DNA of 64,000 bases from GH45 sp046704385. Lineage in GTDB: Bacteria > Bacteroidota > Bacteroidia > Bacteroidales > SZUA-534. Numbering within the stretch: position 1 is the first letter of the stretch; every line of letters begins with the position of its first letter. A program made the translations under genes and the position numbers. Shown here piece by piece: positions 53,765 through 62,623 of this stretch. The notes beneath the pieces were generated by a model that ran no database searches, was not told the origin of the DNA, and saw only the letters and a program-made list of their open reading frames with translations. The stretch covers positions 62,001 through 126,000 of the forward strand of contig JBJKSB010000041.1 of the NCBI GenBank assembly GCA_046704385.1, written 5' to 3'.

Positions 53765-53808
53765 AACTTTAGACACTTCAGTTCACTTAACACATAAAAC
53801 TAAAAATA

Positions 53809-55035
53809 ATGTTTGATAAAGAAAAATGGTTGGAAATATTCTCGACACTTCGGAAAAATAAGCTCCGGACGGTGCTCACATCTTTTAGCGTGGCCTGGGG
53901 AATTTTTATCCTGATCATTTTACTGGGGTCGGGAAACGGATTACAAAATGGGGTGACATCGCAATTTGAGCAGGATGCCACCAACAGCATCTGGATTTAT
54001 CGTGGACAAACCAGCATGGCCTATAAAGGATTGCAACCCGGGAGAAGGGTTAAGTTTACAAATGACGATTATGAAGCAACCAAGAGAGAAACAAAGGGGA
54101 TCGAATCAATTTCGTCGCGACTAAGCATTTGGCAACAAAAGAATTTATCGTATAAAAAAGAATACGGTTCTTTTGATATAATCGCGGTTCATCCGGGAAC
54201 TAAAATTCTTGAAAATGTTGCTATTGAGGAAGGCCGTTTTTTAAGTGATCTTGATGTAAAGGAAACCCGTAAAAGTGTTGCTATTAGCTATGTGGTTCGT
54301 GATGCCCTTTTTAAAGATGAAGACCCTATAGGTAAGATAATGAAAATTAACAATGTTCCTTTTAAAGTGGTAGGTGTGTTTCGTGATGGAAGTGATCGTG
54401 ACAACAACCGTGTTTATATACCAATTTCAACAGGGCAGCGTGTTTTTACAGGAGGGCGTGAAATACAGAATTTGGCAATAACTGTCAATCCTGAAATGAT
54501 GGAACAAAGTACGCAGATAGAGAATAAATTAAGGAACAGTTTTGCAAAACGTCACGTTTTTAATGTGGAAGATAAGCGGGCTATTTATATAAATAATAAT
54601 GTTGAGGAATTTAAAAAATTCCAGGGATTATTTGCCGGAATCAGAATATTCGTATGGATTATTGGAATTGGAACCATAATCTCGGGCATTGTAGGTGTCA
54701 GTAACATTATGATAATTGTAGTAAAAGAAAGAACACAGGAAATAGGTATCCGAAAAGCCCTTGGGGCAACACCGAATTCAATTATTGGATTAATTTTATT
54801 GGAATCGGTTTTCATAACCAGTGTTGCCGGATATTTTGGATTGGTTTCGGGTGTTGGCTTACTGGAGTTTTTATCTCCCTACCTCAATTCCGATTTTTTT
54901 AAAAATCCCCAGGCAGATATTCGCATTGCAATTGGAGCAACTATTTTATTAATTATTTCCGGAGTTCTGGCAGGATTAATTCCCGCCCGGAGGGCTTCCA
55001 GGATAAAACCCATTGAAGCTTTACGCGAAGAATAA
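53809..55035 (+). CDS. MacB-type ABC permease, copy A'
   Basis: 408 residues. KNKLRTVLTSFSVAWGIFIL and the NSIWIYRGQTSMAYKG block match copy A (51-kb gene) rather than its neighbours. FtsX helices begin at IGIGTIISGIVGVSNIMIIV, with coupling motif ERTQEIGIRKALGATPN. It starts the second permease cassette and is 24 bases before copy B'. Nucleotide identity to copy A looks low by eye, so the duplication is old. Confidence 0.93.
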   Translation: MFDKEKWLEIFSTLRKNKLRTVLTSFSVAWGIFILIILLGSGNGLQNGVTSQFEQDATNSIWIYRGQTSMAYKGLQPGRRVKFTNDDYEATKRETKGIESISSRLSIWQQKNLSYKKEYGSFDIIAVHPGTKILENVAIEEGRFLSDLDVKETRKSVAISYVVRDALFKDEDPIGKIMKINNVPFKVVGVFRDGSDRDNNRVYIPISTGQRVFTGGREIQNLAITVNPEMMEQSTQIENKLRNSFAKRHVFNVEDKRAIYINNNVEEFKKFQGLFAGIRIFVWIIGIGTIISGIVGVSNIMIIVVKERTQEIGIRKALGATPNSIIGLILLESVFITSVAGYFGLVSGVGLLEFLSPYLNSDFFKNPQADIRIAIGATILLIISGVLAGLIPARRASRIKPIEALREE

Positions 55036-55059
55036 TAAAAATCCCAAACAAAAAAAACC

Positions 55060-56316
55060 ATGATAGACATAGATAAATGGAATGAAATTATTCAGGCACT
55101 GAAAAAAAACAAACTAAGGACTTTCCTTACTGCTTTTGGTGTGTTCTGGGGAATTTTCATGCTGGTAATAATGTTGGGATCGGGAAATGGCTTACACAAT
55201 GCTGTATTTGATAACATGGGCGATTTTTCAACCAACAGCTGTTTTATGTGGACTCAGACTACAACCATGCCTTATAAAGGGTTTACCCGGGGCCGGCGAT
55301 TTAATTTTAATAATGGTGATACCGAAGTGTTACTAAAAAATATACCAGAAATTAAAGCGTTATCACCCCGACTAAACGGATGGACCAGCGAAGGAGGAAT
55401 AAATACAGTTCGCGGTGAACGCAGTGGGGCGTATTCAATTATGGGAGATTACCCAACCTGGCAACAAATAGACCCGGTAGAAATTACCCGGGGCCGGTTT
55501 GTAAACGAGATTGACATAAACGAAAAGCGTAAAGTAGTAGCCATTGGCAAAAAGGTTGTTGATGAGTTATTTGATAAAGGCGAAAATCCGATTGGCCAGT
55601 ATATTAAAATTAATGGTATTTATTTTGATGTGGTGGGTACTTTTAAATCAAAAAAATCAGGAGGACAGGCCGAACGCGAAGAACAAAACATTCACATGCC
55701 CTTTACCACTCTGCAAAAAACCTATAATTTTGGAGATGTGGTGGGTTGGTATGCCATGTCGGCCTACGACAACATTCCAGTTGGTGTGGTTGAAGCAAAA
55801 GCAAAAACAATTTTAAAAAAAAGGCATAAGATTCATCCTGATGATGACCGGGCGATAGGTAGTTTTAATGTAGAAAAAGAATTCCGTAAAATGACCGGAT
55901 TATTTTTGGGAATTAATACCCTGATCTGGATTGTGGGTATTGGAACCTTGATGGCGGGTGTTATTGGGGTTAGCAATATTATGCTGGTTATAGTTAAAGA
56001 ACGCACCAAAGAAATAGGAATACAACGGGCATTAGGAGCAAAACCCTTCAGTGTTATAACCCAAATTATTAGTGAGTCTGTTTTCCTGACTTCTATAGCC
56101 GGGGGATTGGGTCTTGCTGTTGGTATCTGGCTGGTTGAACTGATAAATATAAGTCTGGCTGGAGGCGGAGGTGACATGTTTAAAAATCCACAAGTGAATT
56201 TTAGTGTGGCAATAACAGCACTGGCAATTTTAATTGTTTCAGGAGCCTTTGCCGGGTTATTGCCTGCAGCAAGGGCAGTAAGTATAAAACCTATTGATGC
56301 AATACGACAAGAATAA
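55060..56316 (+). CDS. MacB-type ABC permease, copy B'
   Basis: 418 residues. KNKLRTFLTAFGVFWGIFML and NSCFMWTQTTTMPYKGFTRG match copy B. The periplasmic core is followed by FtsX helices from VGIGTLMAGVIGVSNIMLVI, and coupling motif ERTKEIGIQRALGA. It closes the second A-B cassette and precedes the adaptor gene by 65 bases. Two different A-B heterodimers, or a mix, may therefore use the single ATPase. Confidence 0.93.
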   Translation: MIDIDKWNEIIQALKKNKLRTFLTAFGVFWGIFMLVIMLGSGNGLHNAVFDNMGDFSTNSCFMWTQTTTMPYKGFTRGRRFNFNNGDTEVLLKNIPEIKALSPRLNGWTSEGGINTVRGERSGAYSIMGDYPTWQQIDPVEITRGRFVNEIDINEKRKVVAIGKKVVDELFDKGENPIGQYIKINGIYFDVVGTFKSKKSGGQAEREEQNIHMPFTTLQKTYNFGDVVGWYAMSAYDNIPVGVVEAKAKTILKKRHKIHPDDDRAIGSFNVEKEFRKMTGLFLGINTLIWIVGIGTLMAGVIGVSNIMLVIVKERTKEIGIQRALGAKPFSVITQIISESVFLTSIAGGLGLAVGIWLVELINISLAGGGGDMFKNPQVNFSVAITALAILIVSGAFAGLLPAARAVSIKPIDAIRQE

Positions 56317-56381
56317 TTTGAATACCAATATTATAAGTAAATTAAAAAACCTATAAATATTAACTTTTAATACTATTACGA

Positions 56382-57512
56382 ATGAAGAAGTTTTTTAGAA
56401 TCCTGATTTGGATAATTATAGTAGCCGCATTTTTAGGAACATTGGTGTTCCTGGCTAGTAAATCGAGAAAGAAGCCGGTGGTATATAACCTTGAAAAACC
56501 ACAAAAAATAAACATCGTTAAAAAAACCATTGCAACAGGTTCTGTTATTCCCCGCAAGGAGATTATGATCAAGCCACAGATTTCCGGGATTGTTCAGGAA
56601 GTTTATAAAGAAGCCGGTGAAATGATACAAGAAGGCGATGTGATTGCTAAAATTAAAGTTATACCTGATATGATTAGCCTGAATGCTGCTGAATCGAGAG
56701 TGAACCAGGCGGAACTTAATTTTGAAAACGAGAAACTGAAGTACGACAGGCAAAAACAACTGTATGATAAAAAAGTAATCTCGGAATCAGATTATCAAAA
56801 TGCCGAACTGGCTTTTAATTCGGCACAAGAAGAGCTTGATGCCGCCAAAAACAACCTTGAAATTATTAAGGAAGGGGTAAGCAAAAAAGCCGAAAATGCC
56901 AGCAATACGCTAATCCGTTCAACTATTTCGGGTATGATTCTGGATGTTCCGGTTAAAGAAGGCAACTCGGTAATACAAAGTAATAACTTTAATGACGGGA
57001 CAACAATAGCCATTGTAGCTGATATGAACGATATGATATTTGAAGGCAAGGTGGACGAAACTGAAGTTGGAAAGATTGTTGAAGGAATGCCATTAAAGCT
57101 TACAATCGGGGCTATTGAAAACGAACAGTTTGATGCCAACCTTGAATACATCTCTCCCAAAGGGGTAGAAGAAAACGGTGCCATTCAGTTTGATATTAAA
57201 GCAAAGGTGAAACTAAAACAGGGGCAGTTTATCCGGTCAGGATATAGTGCTAATGCCGATATTGAACTGGAACGTCGCGACAGCGTTATGGCTATTTCCG
57301 AAGGACGAATTACGTTTACCAACGATACGGCCTACGTTGATGTACTTACCAGCGATTCGATTACTATTCCACAGGTTTTTGAAAAACGTAAAATCGAAAT
57401 CGGATTATCTGACGGGATAAATATTGAAGTACTTTCAGGCTTAAACTGGGGCGATCAGCTTAAAGGGGAAGAAAAGAAAGAAGACAAGAAAGTGGGAGTT
57501 GAGGTTCACTAA
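56382..57512 (+). CDS. HlyD/MacA-type periplasmic adaptor
   Basis: 376 residues: one N-terminal membrane helix (about 6-24), a first lipoyl half (IMIKPQISGIVQEVYKEAGE, about 60-80), a helical hairpin (about 95-170, rich in E, N and A), the second lipoyl half (LIRSTISGMILDVPVKEGNSV), and beta-barrel and membrane-proximal domains. It would bridge the MacB-like permeases and the TolC channel encoded next, 30 bases downstream. It matches MacA in layout. Confidence 0.92.
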   Translation: MKKFFRILIWIIIVAAFLGTLVFLASKSRKKPVVYNLEKPQKINIVKKTIATGSVIPRKEIMIKPQISGIVQEVYKEAGEMIQEGDVIAKIKVIPDMISLNAAESRVNQAELNFENEKLKYDRQKQLYDKKVISESDYQNAELAFNSAQEELDAAKNNLEIIKEGVSKKAENASNTLIRSTISGMILDVPVKEGNSVIQSNNFNDGTTIAIVADMNDMIFEGKVDETEVGKIVEGMPLKLTIGAIENEQFDANLEYISPKGVEENGAIQFDIKAKVKLKQGQFIRSGYSANADIELERRDSVMAISEGRITFTNDTAYVDVLTSDSITIPQVFEKRKIEIGLSDGINIEVLSGLNWGDQLKGEEKKEDKKVGVEVH

Positions 57513-57542
57513 AGCGAACAAAAATTATTAAATGACAAAACA

Positions 57543-58907
57543 ATGAAAACAAAATATAAAATATTCAGTTTTTGCTTGCTTTTTGTAATGATTATCAGCT
57601 CAATTCATAGTTCGGCACAAAACCAGTGGACCTTAGAGCAGTGTGTTAAGCATGCTATTGATAATAACATTCAAATAAAACAGCAGGCACTTAATGTAAA
57701 TTATAGAGAAAACCAGAAAAACCAGGCTAAATATGATCTGGCTCCCAATTTAAACAGTCAGTTAGGTTATGATTTAAACTTTGGACGATCTCTTAATTAT
57801 GACAATACTTATAGTGATCAGAGTTCACATAATGCGTCTCTTTATTTAGGTTCGGAGGTAACCCTTTTTAACGGGTTGGCCAAACTTAACACAGTAAAAC
57901 AACGCGATTTGGAATTACAGGCTTCGTTACAGGATTTGGAAAAGGCTCGCGATGATATTTCATTAAATGTGGTTTCTGCTTATCTTGAAATTCTTTTTAA
58001 CAAAGAATTGGTTTCAACAGCAAAGGAACAGCTGGCGGTTACCCAGGAACAAATAGAGTATAATAAAAAACAAGTTGAGGCAGGAAATCTGGCTCAGGGT
58101 AAATTACTTGAAACGGAGTCACAAGCAGCTTCTGAGGAGCTAACGCTCACGAATTATCAAAATCAGTTAAATATTTCGCTCATTAACCTTGAACAATTAC
58201 TGGAATTGCCTTTAGCAGATGATTTTGATATTGTTATTCCACAAATTGATGCAGTAGATTTGGCAAAATCACTGTTGGTGGCTGATTCTGTTTATGCAAA
58301 AGCTGTTGATGAAAGACCTGAAATTAAAAGCAAGGAACTTACATTAAGCAGTTTGGAAAAACAGGTGGCCATTGCCAAAGCGCAATTATATCCCTCCCTG
58401 ACTATGGGTGCTTCGTATTTTAACAATTACAATAATAAATACACCTATGCGCCAGGACTTGACGGAACACCAGGTAATGAAATTCCCTTTTCCGATCAAA
58501 TAAAAAACAACCGTAGAATGAGCCTGGGTTTTACTCTAAGGATTCCGATTTTTAATGGATTATCGGCTAAAACCAATTGGCAAAATTCGCAAATTCAGTA
58601 CGAATCGGGAGTTAATGATTTGCAACTGGAAAAGAATAATCTGCGAAAACAAATTCAGCAGGTGCACGCCAATGCTGTTGCCGCCATGAAAAAATATGAA
58701 TCGAGTGAAAAAGCGGTTAAAAGTGCTGAAGAAGCATTCCGTTATGTTCAGGAAAAATTCAATTTAGGGATTGTAACCCCATTGGAATACAATGATGCCA
58801 AGAACAAAGTGACAGCAGCCAAATCATCGTATATTCAGGCTAAGTATGAATATATTTTCCGAATTAAGATACTGGATTTCTATAATGGTAAACCAATCGT
58901 TCTTTAA
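57543..58907 (+). CDS. TolC-family outer-membrane efflux channel
   Basis: 454 residues. A signal peptide (about 1-25) precedes WTLEQCVKHAIDNNIQIKQQ, the usual TolC start; the two structural repeats of long helices and strands can be seen, with the second starting near ERPEIKSKELTLSSLEKQVA. Complete in length. It ends the export operon, giving ATPase, permeases, adaptor and outer-membrane pore together in one transcript. Confidence 0.93.
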   Translation: MKTKYKIFSFCLLFVMIISSIHSSAQNQWTLEQCVKHAIDNNIQIKQQALNVNYRENQKNQAKYDLAPNLNSQLGYDLNFGRSLNYDNTYSDQSSHNASLYLGSEVTLFNGLAKLNTVKQRDLELQASLQDLEKARDDISLNVVSAYLEILFNKELVSTAKEQLAVTQEQIEYNKKQVEAGNLAQGKLLETESQAASEELTLTNYQNQLNISLINLEQLLELPLADDFDIVIPQIDAVDLAKSLLVADSVYAKAVDERPEIKSKELTLSSLEKQVAIAKAQLYPSLTMGASYFNNYNNKYTYAPGLDGTPGNEIPFSDQIKNNRRMSLGFTLRIPIFNGLSAKTNWQNSQIQYESGVNDLQLEKNNLRKQIQQVHANAVAAMKKYESSEKAVKSAEEAFRYVQEKFNLGIVTPLEYNDAKNKVTAAKSSYIQAKYEYIFRIKILDFYNGKPIVL

Positions 58908-58946
58908 AAAATCACCTTTGGATTATTATTTTACCGCAGAATAGAT

Positions 58947-58954
58947 TACATTTG
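58947..58954 (+). promoter_or_regulatory. predicted -7 element of the TM2 gene
   Basis: TACATTTG, an exact TAnnTTTG match 31 bases before the ATG. Confidence 0.45.
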
Positions 58955-58985
58955 AATTATTGTTAACAATCAAAAAAGAAATTGC

Positions 58986-59417
58986 ATGAAAAAAGCATTA
59001 TTTTTTATTTTTGGTGCTCTACTTGTTTCATCTGTGACTTTTGCTGGTAATTATAAATTAGACAACAATGCTGTTGACAATTTATTTAATGCCGCTGAAG
59101 AAACAACAGTGAGCGTGGTAACCAACATGGTTGAAAATACTTTTAACACCACAAAAATGGTAAGTTTTTCTAATACTGATGAATCAACGACAATTTTAAT
59201 TGCATGGATTGTTGATATGTTTGTAGGTGAATTTGGAGTACACCGCTATGTGTTAGGCACAAAAAGTAACATGTGGGCTATCTATACATTTACTGTTTGC
59301 GGTATATTCGGTATCGTACCTGTTGTTGACTGGTTTGTTCTGTTAATTGACGGGGTTATCCAGGGCAATGGAAGCAAGTACATGAATAACGACAAGTTTT
59401 TTATGTGGGCCAATTGA
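58986..59417 (+). CDS. TM2-domain protein with a signal peptide
   Basis: 143 residues: a signal peptide (1-20, ending TFAG), a polar linker, and a TM2 domain with two membrane helices around FVGEFGVHRYVLGTKSNMW and VCGIFGIVPVVDWFVLLIDG. The FG-HR-Y-LG loop is the family hallmark. Function of bacterial TM2 proteins is not established. A strong terminator follows. Confidence 0.87.
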   Translation: MKKALFFIFGALLVSSVTFAGNYKLDNNAVDNLFNAAEETTVSVVTNMVENTFNTTKMVSFSNTDESTTILIAWIVDMFVGEFGVHRYVLGTKSNMWAIYTFTVCGIFGIVPVVDWFVLLIDGVIQGNGSKYMNNDKFFMWAN

Positions 59418-59437
59418 AAAAAAAGTAAAGAAACCGG

Positions 59438-59471
59438 GGGCTGTCTCAAAAGGGGCGGCCCTTCTTTTTTT
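59438..59471 (+). terminator. terminator after the TM2 gene
   Basis: GGGCTGTCTC pairs (with G-T pairs) with GGGGCGGCCC around AAAA, followed by TTCTTTTTTT. Confidence 0.85.
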
Positions 59472-59594
59472 GCCAGAAATTACACGAATTTATTTTGTGT
59501 TATTAACAACTAACTGTTTGTAAATCAACAAAAGATTGAATCGACTAAAATAAATTTCCAATATGATGCTTTGTCAGCTTTGCTGCGAGGTAAT

Positions 59595-60443
59595 TCATTC
59601 CACTACCGAAAGCTTTTCGCGTATCTTTTTATTAAAAGCTACCAGGTTGTTTTTGTTAACCTCGGTAAAAGCATTTTTAGCATTGGTGCGGCCCCCAAAA
59701 TAAAATTTGTTTATGCTCAGCGTTCCAACAAAATATCCGGTAAAATAAAATCCGTTAATTATTTGGTAAACCCCGAATGAAAAAAATGTCAAATTGAGAG
59801 CAATGTTTGTAAATCCTTCGCCGATTCGTCCAACATAAAACTGACCGAAACCCGGTATAATATTAAGCCATTCAAAAACTTTGGCGTTCTTTATTTTTGG
59901 AAGACTTTTTTTCGAGTACAAACTTTCAATCGAAGCTTTAGCCAGGATATAATTTTCTGGGGAAAGTGATAATTCGGCATATTTCAATGCATATTTTTCT
60001 GATTCCTTAAAATTTTGAAGCATTATATTATTAAGTGTTGCGACAACATATAGGTTTTCTTGTTGGTTTTTATCATAATTTTCAAAGTTTACCAGAAGCA
60101 GAGATTTTGCACAACCTTCAAAATCTTCATCCAGGTACGAAATTAATGCCCTTTCGTAGGCAATCGAATTTGTAATTTCTGGAGATTGTCCTAAAGGATT
60201 AATTTTTTCTAAAATGTTCTTTGCTTTGTCAAAGTTTCGTAAGGCTTTGTAGCACAGCGCCTTTTTGTAATTAAAGTAATTCTTTTCCTTAAAGTTTGTC
60301 GAAAAATAGATTAGCCTTTCGTAGGCAATTGCCGCGTCAAAATAAGCCTTATTATTAAACAACGAATCGGCAATAGTTGCCTCATTCGAAAATGTTTGGA
60401 AAGACAGTCCGAATAGGAACATGCATATTAAATAAAATCGCAT
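59595..60443 (-). CDS. TPR-like membrane protein with C-terminal GFGQFYxG motif, paralogue 2
   Basis: 282 residues from the ATG at 60443, which gives a signal peptide (about 1-20, ending FQTFS). Residues about 20-180 are TPR-like helices (FDAAIAYERLIYFS, FDKAKNILEKI). The C-terminal third has two hydrophobic helices around NIIPGFGQFYVGRIGEGFTN. The next gene upstream shares the same plan with IPGSGKIYASKLGEG. It overlaps that gene by 62 bases. I know of no assigned function. Confidence 0.7.
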   Translation of the reverse strand: MRFYLICMFLFGLSFQTFSNEATIADSLFNNKAYFDAAIAYERLIYFSTNFKEKNYFNYKKALCYKALRNFDKAKNILEKINPLGQSPEITNSIAYERALISYLDEDFEGCAKSLLLVNFENYDKNQQENLYVVATLNNIMLQNFKESEKYALKYAELSLSPENYILAKASIESLYSKKSLPKIKNAKVFEWLNIIPGFGQFYVGRIGEGFTNIALNLTFFSFGVYQIINGFYFTGYFVGTLSINKFYFGGRTNAKNAFTEVNKNNLVAFNKKIREKLSVVE

Positions 60444-61287
60444 GCTTAATACTTTTGTCAATTTCATCACGATATACTTTAATTGAATAAACACTTCCGA
60501 AAATATTGCCAACATAAAGAACAGTAAAAAGAGAACCAAAAGTTATGGTTTTATAATTTTTGGGGCCAGCCTTTCTATAATTTTCATAAACAATTGCTCC
60601 CAAAACCGACATACCTAAAAAAGTGGATACACCCTCGCCCAATTTGCTTGCATAAATTTTCCCCGAACCGGGTATTACCGAGGACATCAATCCTGCAACA
60701 AATGGAGATTTTTGCTTGTGGTTTTCAATTTTTAAGGCCAGGGAATTTATTTTCATTTGAGCGTCAAAAAGCTCATTAAACGATGTATCCTGGTGGTGGT
60801 GATAAACTTTAAAGTCATCGATATTATTATTTAGCAAAAACACCGATGCCTTTTGTAATTTAATAAGTTCATCGGTCAGAGAGTCTTTTGGGTGCAGATT
60901 ATTAAGGATTAAAATGCTTTTATCAGGGAATCCTTGTTGTGCAAGTTCATATGAAGTCAGGATTTTAACCGGATTGGAATAGGGGAAATTTGATGAAATT
61001 TTATTAAAAGCGCTTATGGATTTATCGAGTTCCTTTTGGTTATAAAAAATTTTGCCTCTTAAAAAAAGCAAACTGTCGTATTTTTCTGCAAACAACGGGG
61101 AATTTTCGTAACCATCAAGCAAGTGTAAAGCCTCATGGTTTTGGCCCGACGAAACCAGGTAATTCAAAAATTTCATTTCATTGTTAATGTCTGCTTGTTG
61201 TATTCCTGCTTGAGCGAAAGTTTCACTTTGTAAAAGGACAAATACAAACAACAGAAAGAAAACCCGGTTAAGCAGTCTATTTATCAT
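60382..61287 (-). CDS. TPR-like membrane protein with C-terminal GSGKIYxS motif, paralogue 1
   Basis: 301 residues from the ATG at 61287, chosen for the signal peptide (about 1-25, ending ETFAQ) and because the start then overlaps yidD by 11 bases. TPR-like helices span about 30-190, followed by the membrane hairpin with VIPGSGKIYASKLGEGVSTF and a second helix (FTVLYVGNIFGSVYSI). The similarity to its downstream neighbour suggests a local duplication. Function unknown; its place beside yidD suggests an envelope role. Confidence 0.7.
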   Translation of the reverse strand: MINRLLNRVFFLLFVFVLLQSETFAQAGIQQADINNEMKFLNYLVSSGQNHEALHLLDGYENSPLFAEKYDSLLFLRGKIFYNQKELDKSISAFNKISSNFPYSNPVKILTSYELAQQGFPDKSILILNNLHPKDSLTDELIKLQKASVFLLNNNIDDFKVYHHHQDTSFNELFDAQMKINSLALKIENHKQKSPFVAGLMSSVIPGSGKIYASKLGEGVSTFLGMSVLGAIVYENYRKAGPKNYKTITFGSLFTVLYVGNIFGSVYSIKVYRDEIDKSIKHAILFNMHVPIRTVFPNIFE

Positions 61288-61744
61288 GAAATTTATAACG
61301 TTGGTAGGTTTCATGAATTTTTCCGTCTGCCGGATCAATGCTGATGGGATTAAATGTTGTGGCTGAAATTCTGTCGCATCTCATTAGCCTGTCTGACAGA
61401 GCCAACGTTCCTTTAATTAAACCGAAATGCGCATACAACTCTTTGCCAAACTGCGAACATGTTGGTTCATAATAGCAATTGGATGAAATTTGTGGAGAAA
61501 TCCATTTTTGATAGCTATACATAAGGGTTGAAAGGCTTAGTGTTACAGGATTGTATTTCACAAAAGCGTTTCGATTATTGGCTATTCCGAAAGTCACATC
61601 ATGTTTGTGAAAATGTATTTCAGATGGATTTTTGCTAAGCAATAAATCAAGATCGGCATCAGTATTTTGCCCGAACAGGTTTGTCGAAAACACCAATAAA
61701 CCAATCAGCAAAACAAGCTGTATCCGGTTAATAAATTTGAACAT
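61277..61744 (-). CDS. yidD: YidD-domain protein with a signal peptide
   Basis: 155 residues. The C-terminal part (about 70-140) is a YidD domain: YQKWISPQISSNCYYEPTCSQFGKELYAHFG is its core (residues about 79-110), with PTCSQF and DRLMRCD as the signature. Normal YidD is about 70-85 residues, cytosolic, and helps insert membrane proteins with YidC. This one has an N-terminal extension with a clear signal peptide (about 1-25, ending NLFGQ), which would place the domain in the periplasm. It starts at the stop codon of the LolA-like gene (TAATG overlap). Confidence 0.85.
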   Translation of the reverse strand: MFKFINRIQLVLLIGLLVFSTNLFGQNTDADLDLLLSKNPSEIHFHKHDVTFGIANNRNAFVKYNPVTLSLSTLMYSYQKWISPQISSNCYYEPTCSQFGKELYAHFGLIKGTLALSDRLMRCDRISATTFNPISIDPADGKIHETYQRYKFHDK

Positions 61745-62463
61745 TATTGTGAATTGTTTAATGCTTTTACAAGCTTGGCATTACTTGGAATATCAACTTT
61801 TGGGAACCGATTTAATGCAGCCTCTCCTGTTGATTGAAGCGAATATGTTTTTTTGCTTATTATCGAATCATTATCCGGCAAATAATCAATTTGAGTAATG
61901 CGTTGCGGATAAATGGCTATACTATTCGTATTCCAATCTGAAAAATATATCTTTTGTTTTTCTTTGTTTTTGGTATCAGTGTACGACACGTAAATGGGCA
62001 AATAATTTTCCTGAACCAGTTTTACACTCAAAAGCTGATCCATTAAGGATATAGGGGGCGACCAGGTAGTAACCAGATATTGCCCATCGAGTTGCGAATT
62101 GCTGATGGTAAATCCCATTTGAGACAACCCTAAGTCCTGAGCCTGGTTCGTAAAAAACTGATAAACAGGGTCGTTGTTTGAACTAAACAAGTTGTTTTGT
62201 TGTCGGATTACTTCGTTTTTTTTAGGATAGTAAGCTTTCATTTCACCCAACCCATTGGTAAAAATATAGAATTCGTTGGGCGGATAATAATGGATGATCA
62301 TGTTGGCATTATCGCAGTTTATAAGAACTTCATAATTTGAGGAAACCACTTTTTTTTGGTGAAGCCGCTGGGTTTCAACTTTAAACGACACATATCCCTG
62401 ACCATACAAATGCAAATCAGTCAAAAAAAACAGCAAAAGGATTAATACAGAAAAAAACCTCAT
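61744..62463 (-). CDS. LolA-like periplasmic protein (tentative)
   Basis: 239 residues with a signal peptide (about 1-21, ending LYGQ). The mature part is beta-rich, with an 11-strand-like pattern: ANMIIHYYPPNEFYIFTNG, GEMKAYYPKKNEVIRQ, and DPVYQFFTNQAQDLGLSQMG resemble LolA/LppX-fold proteins that carry lipoproteins or lipids. The match is not strong. It heads the overlapping four-gene unit with yidD and the two TPR proteins, so the unit probably acts in envelope assembly. Confidence 0.45.
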   Translation of the reverse strand: MRFFSVLILLLFFLTDLHLYGQGYVSFKVETQRLHQKKVVSSNYEVLINCDNANMIIHYYPPNEFYIFTNGLGEMKAYYPKKNEVIRQQNNLFSSNNDPVYQFFTNQAQDLGLSQMGFTISNSQLDGQYLVTTWSPPISLMDQLLSVKLVQENYLPIYVSYTDTKNKEKQKIYFSDWNTNSIAIYPQRITQIDYLPDNDSIISKKTYSLQSTGEAALNRFPKVDIPSNAKLVKALNNSQ

Positions 62464-62623
62464 TTTTGAGTTTTCAATTATTGTGGCGATAAAAGTAAAA
62501 AATTATGCTTACAGAAGAAACATGCCGGCTTATTATTCAACAATAAGGATGAGTAGATTATTACTTTTAAGATCGTGAGGTTAATAAAATAGTTTAAGTT
62601 ATAATTGCATATAAAACTGTAGC

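Noticed and set aside
50959..56316. Recent duplication or misassembly of the permease genes
   Set aside because: Nucleotide sequences of the copies differ throughout, so they are old paralogues, not an assembly repeat.
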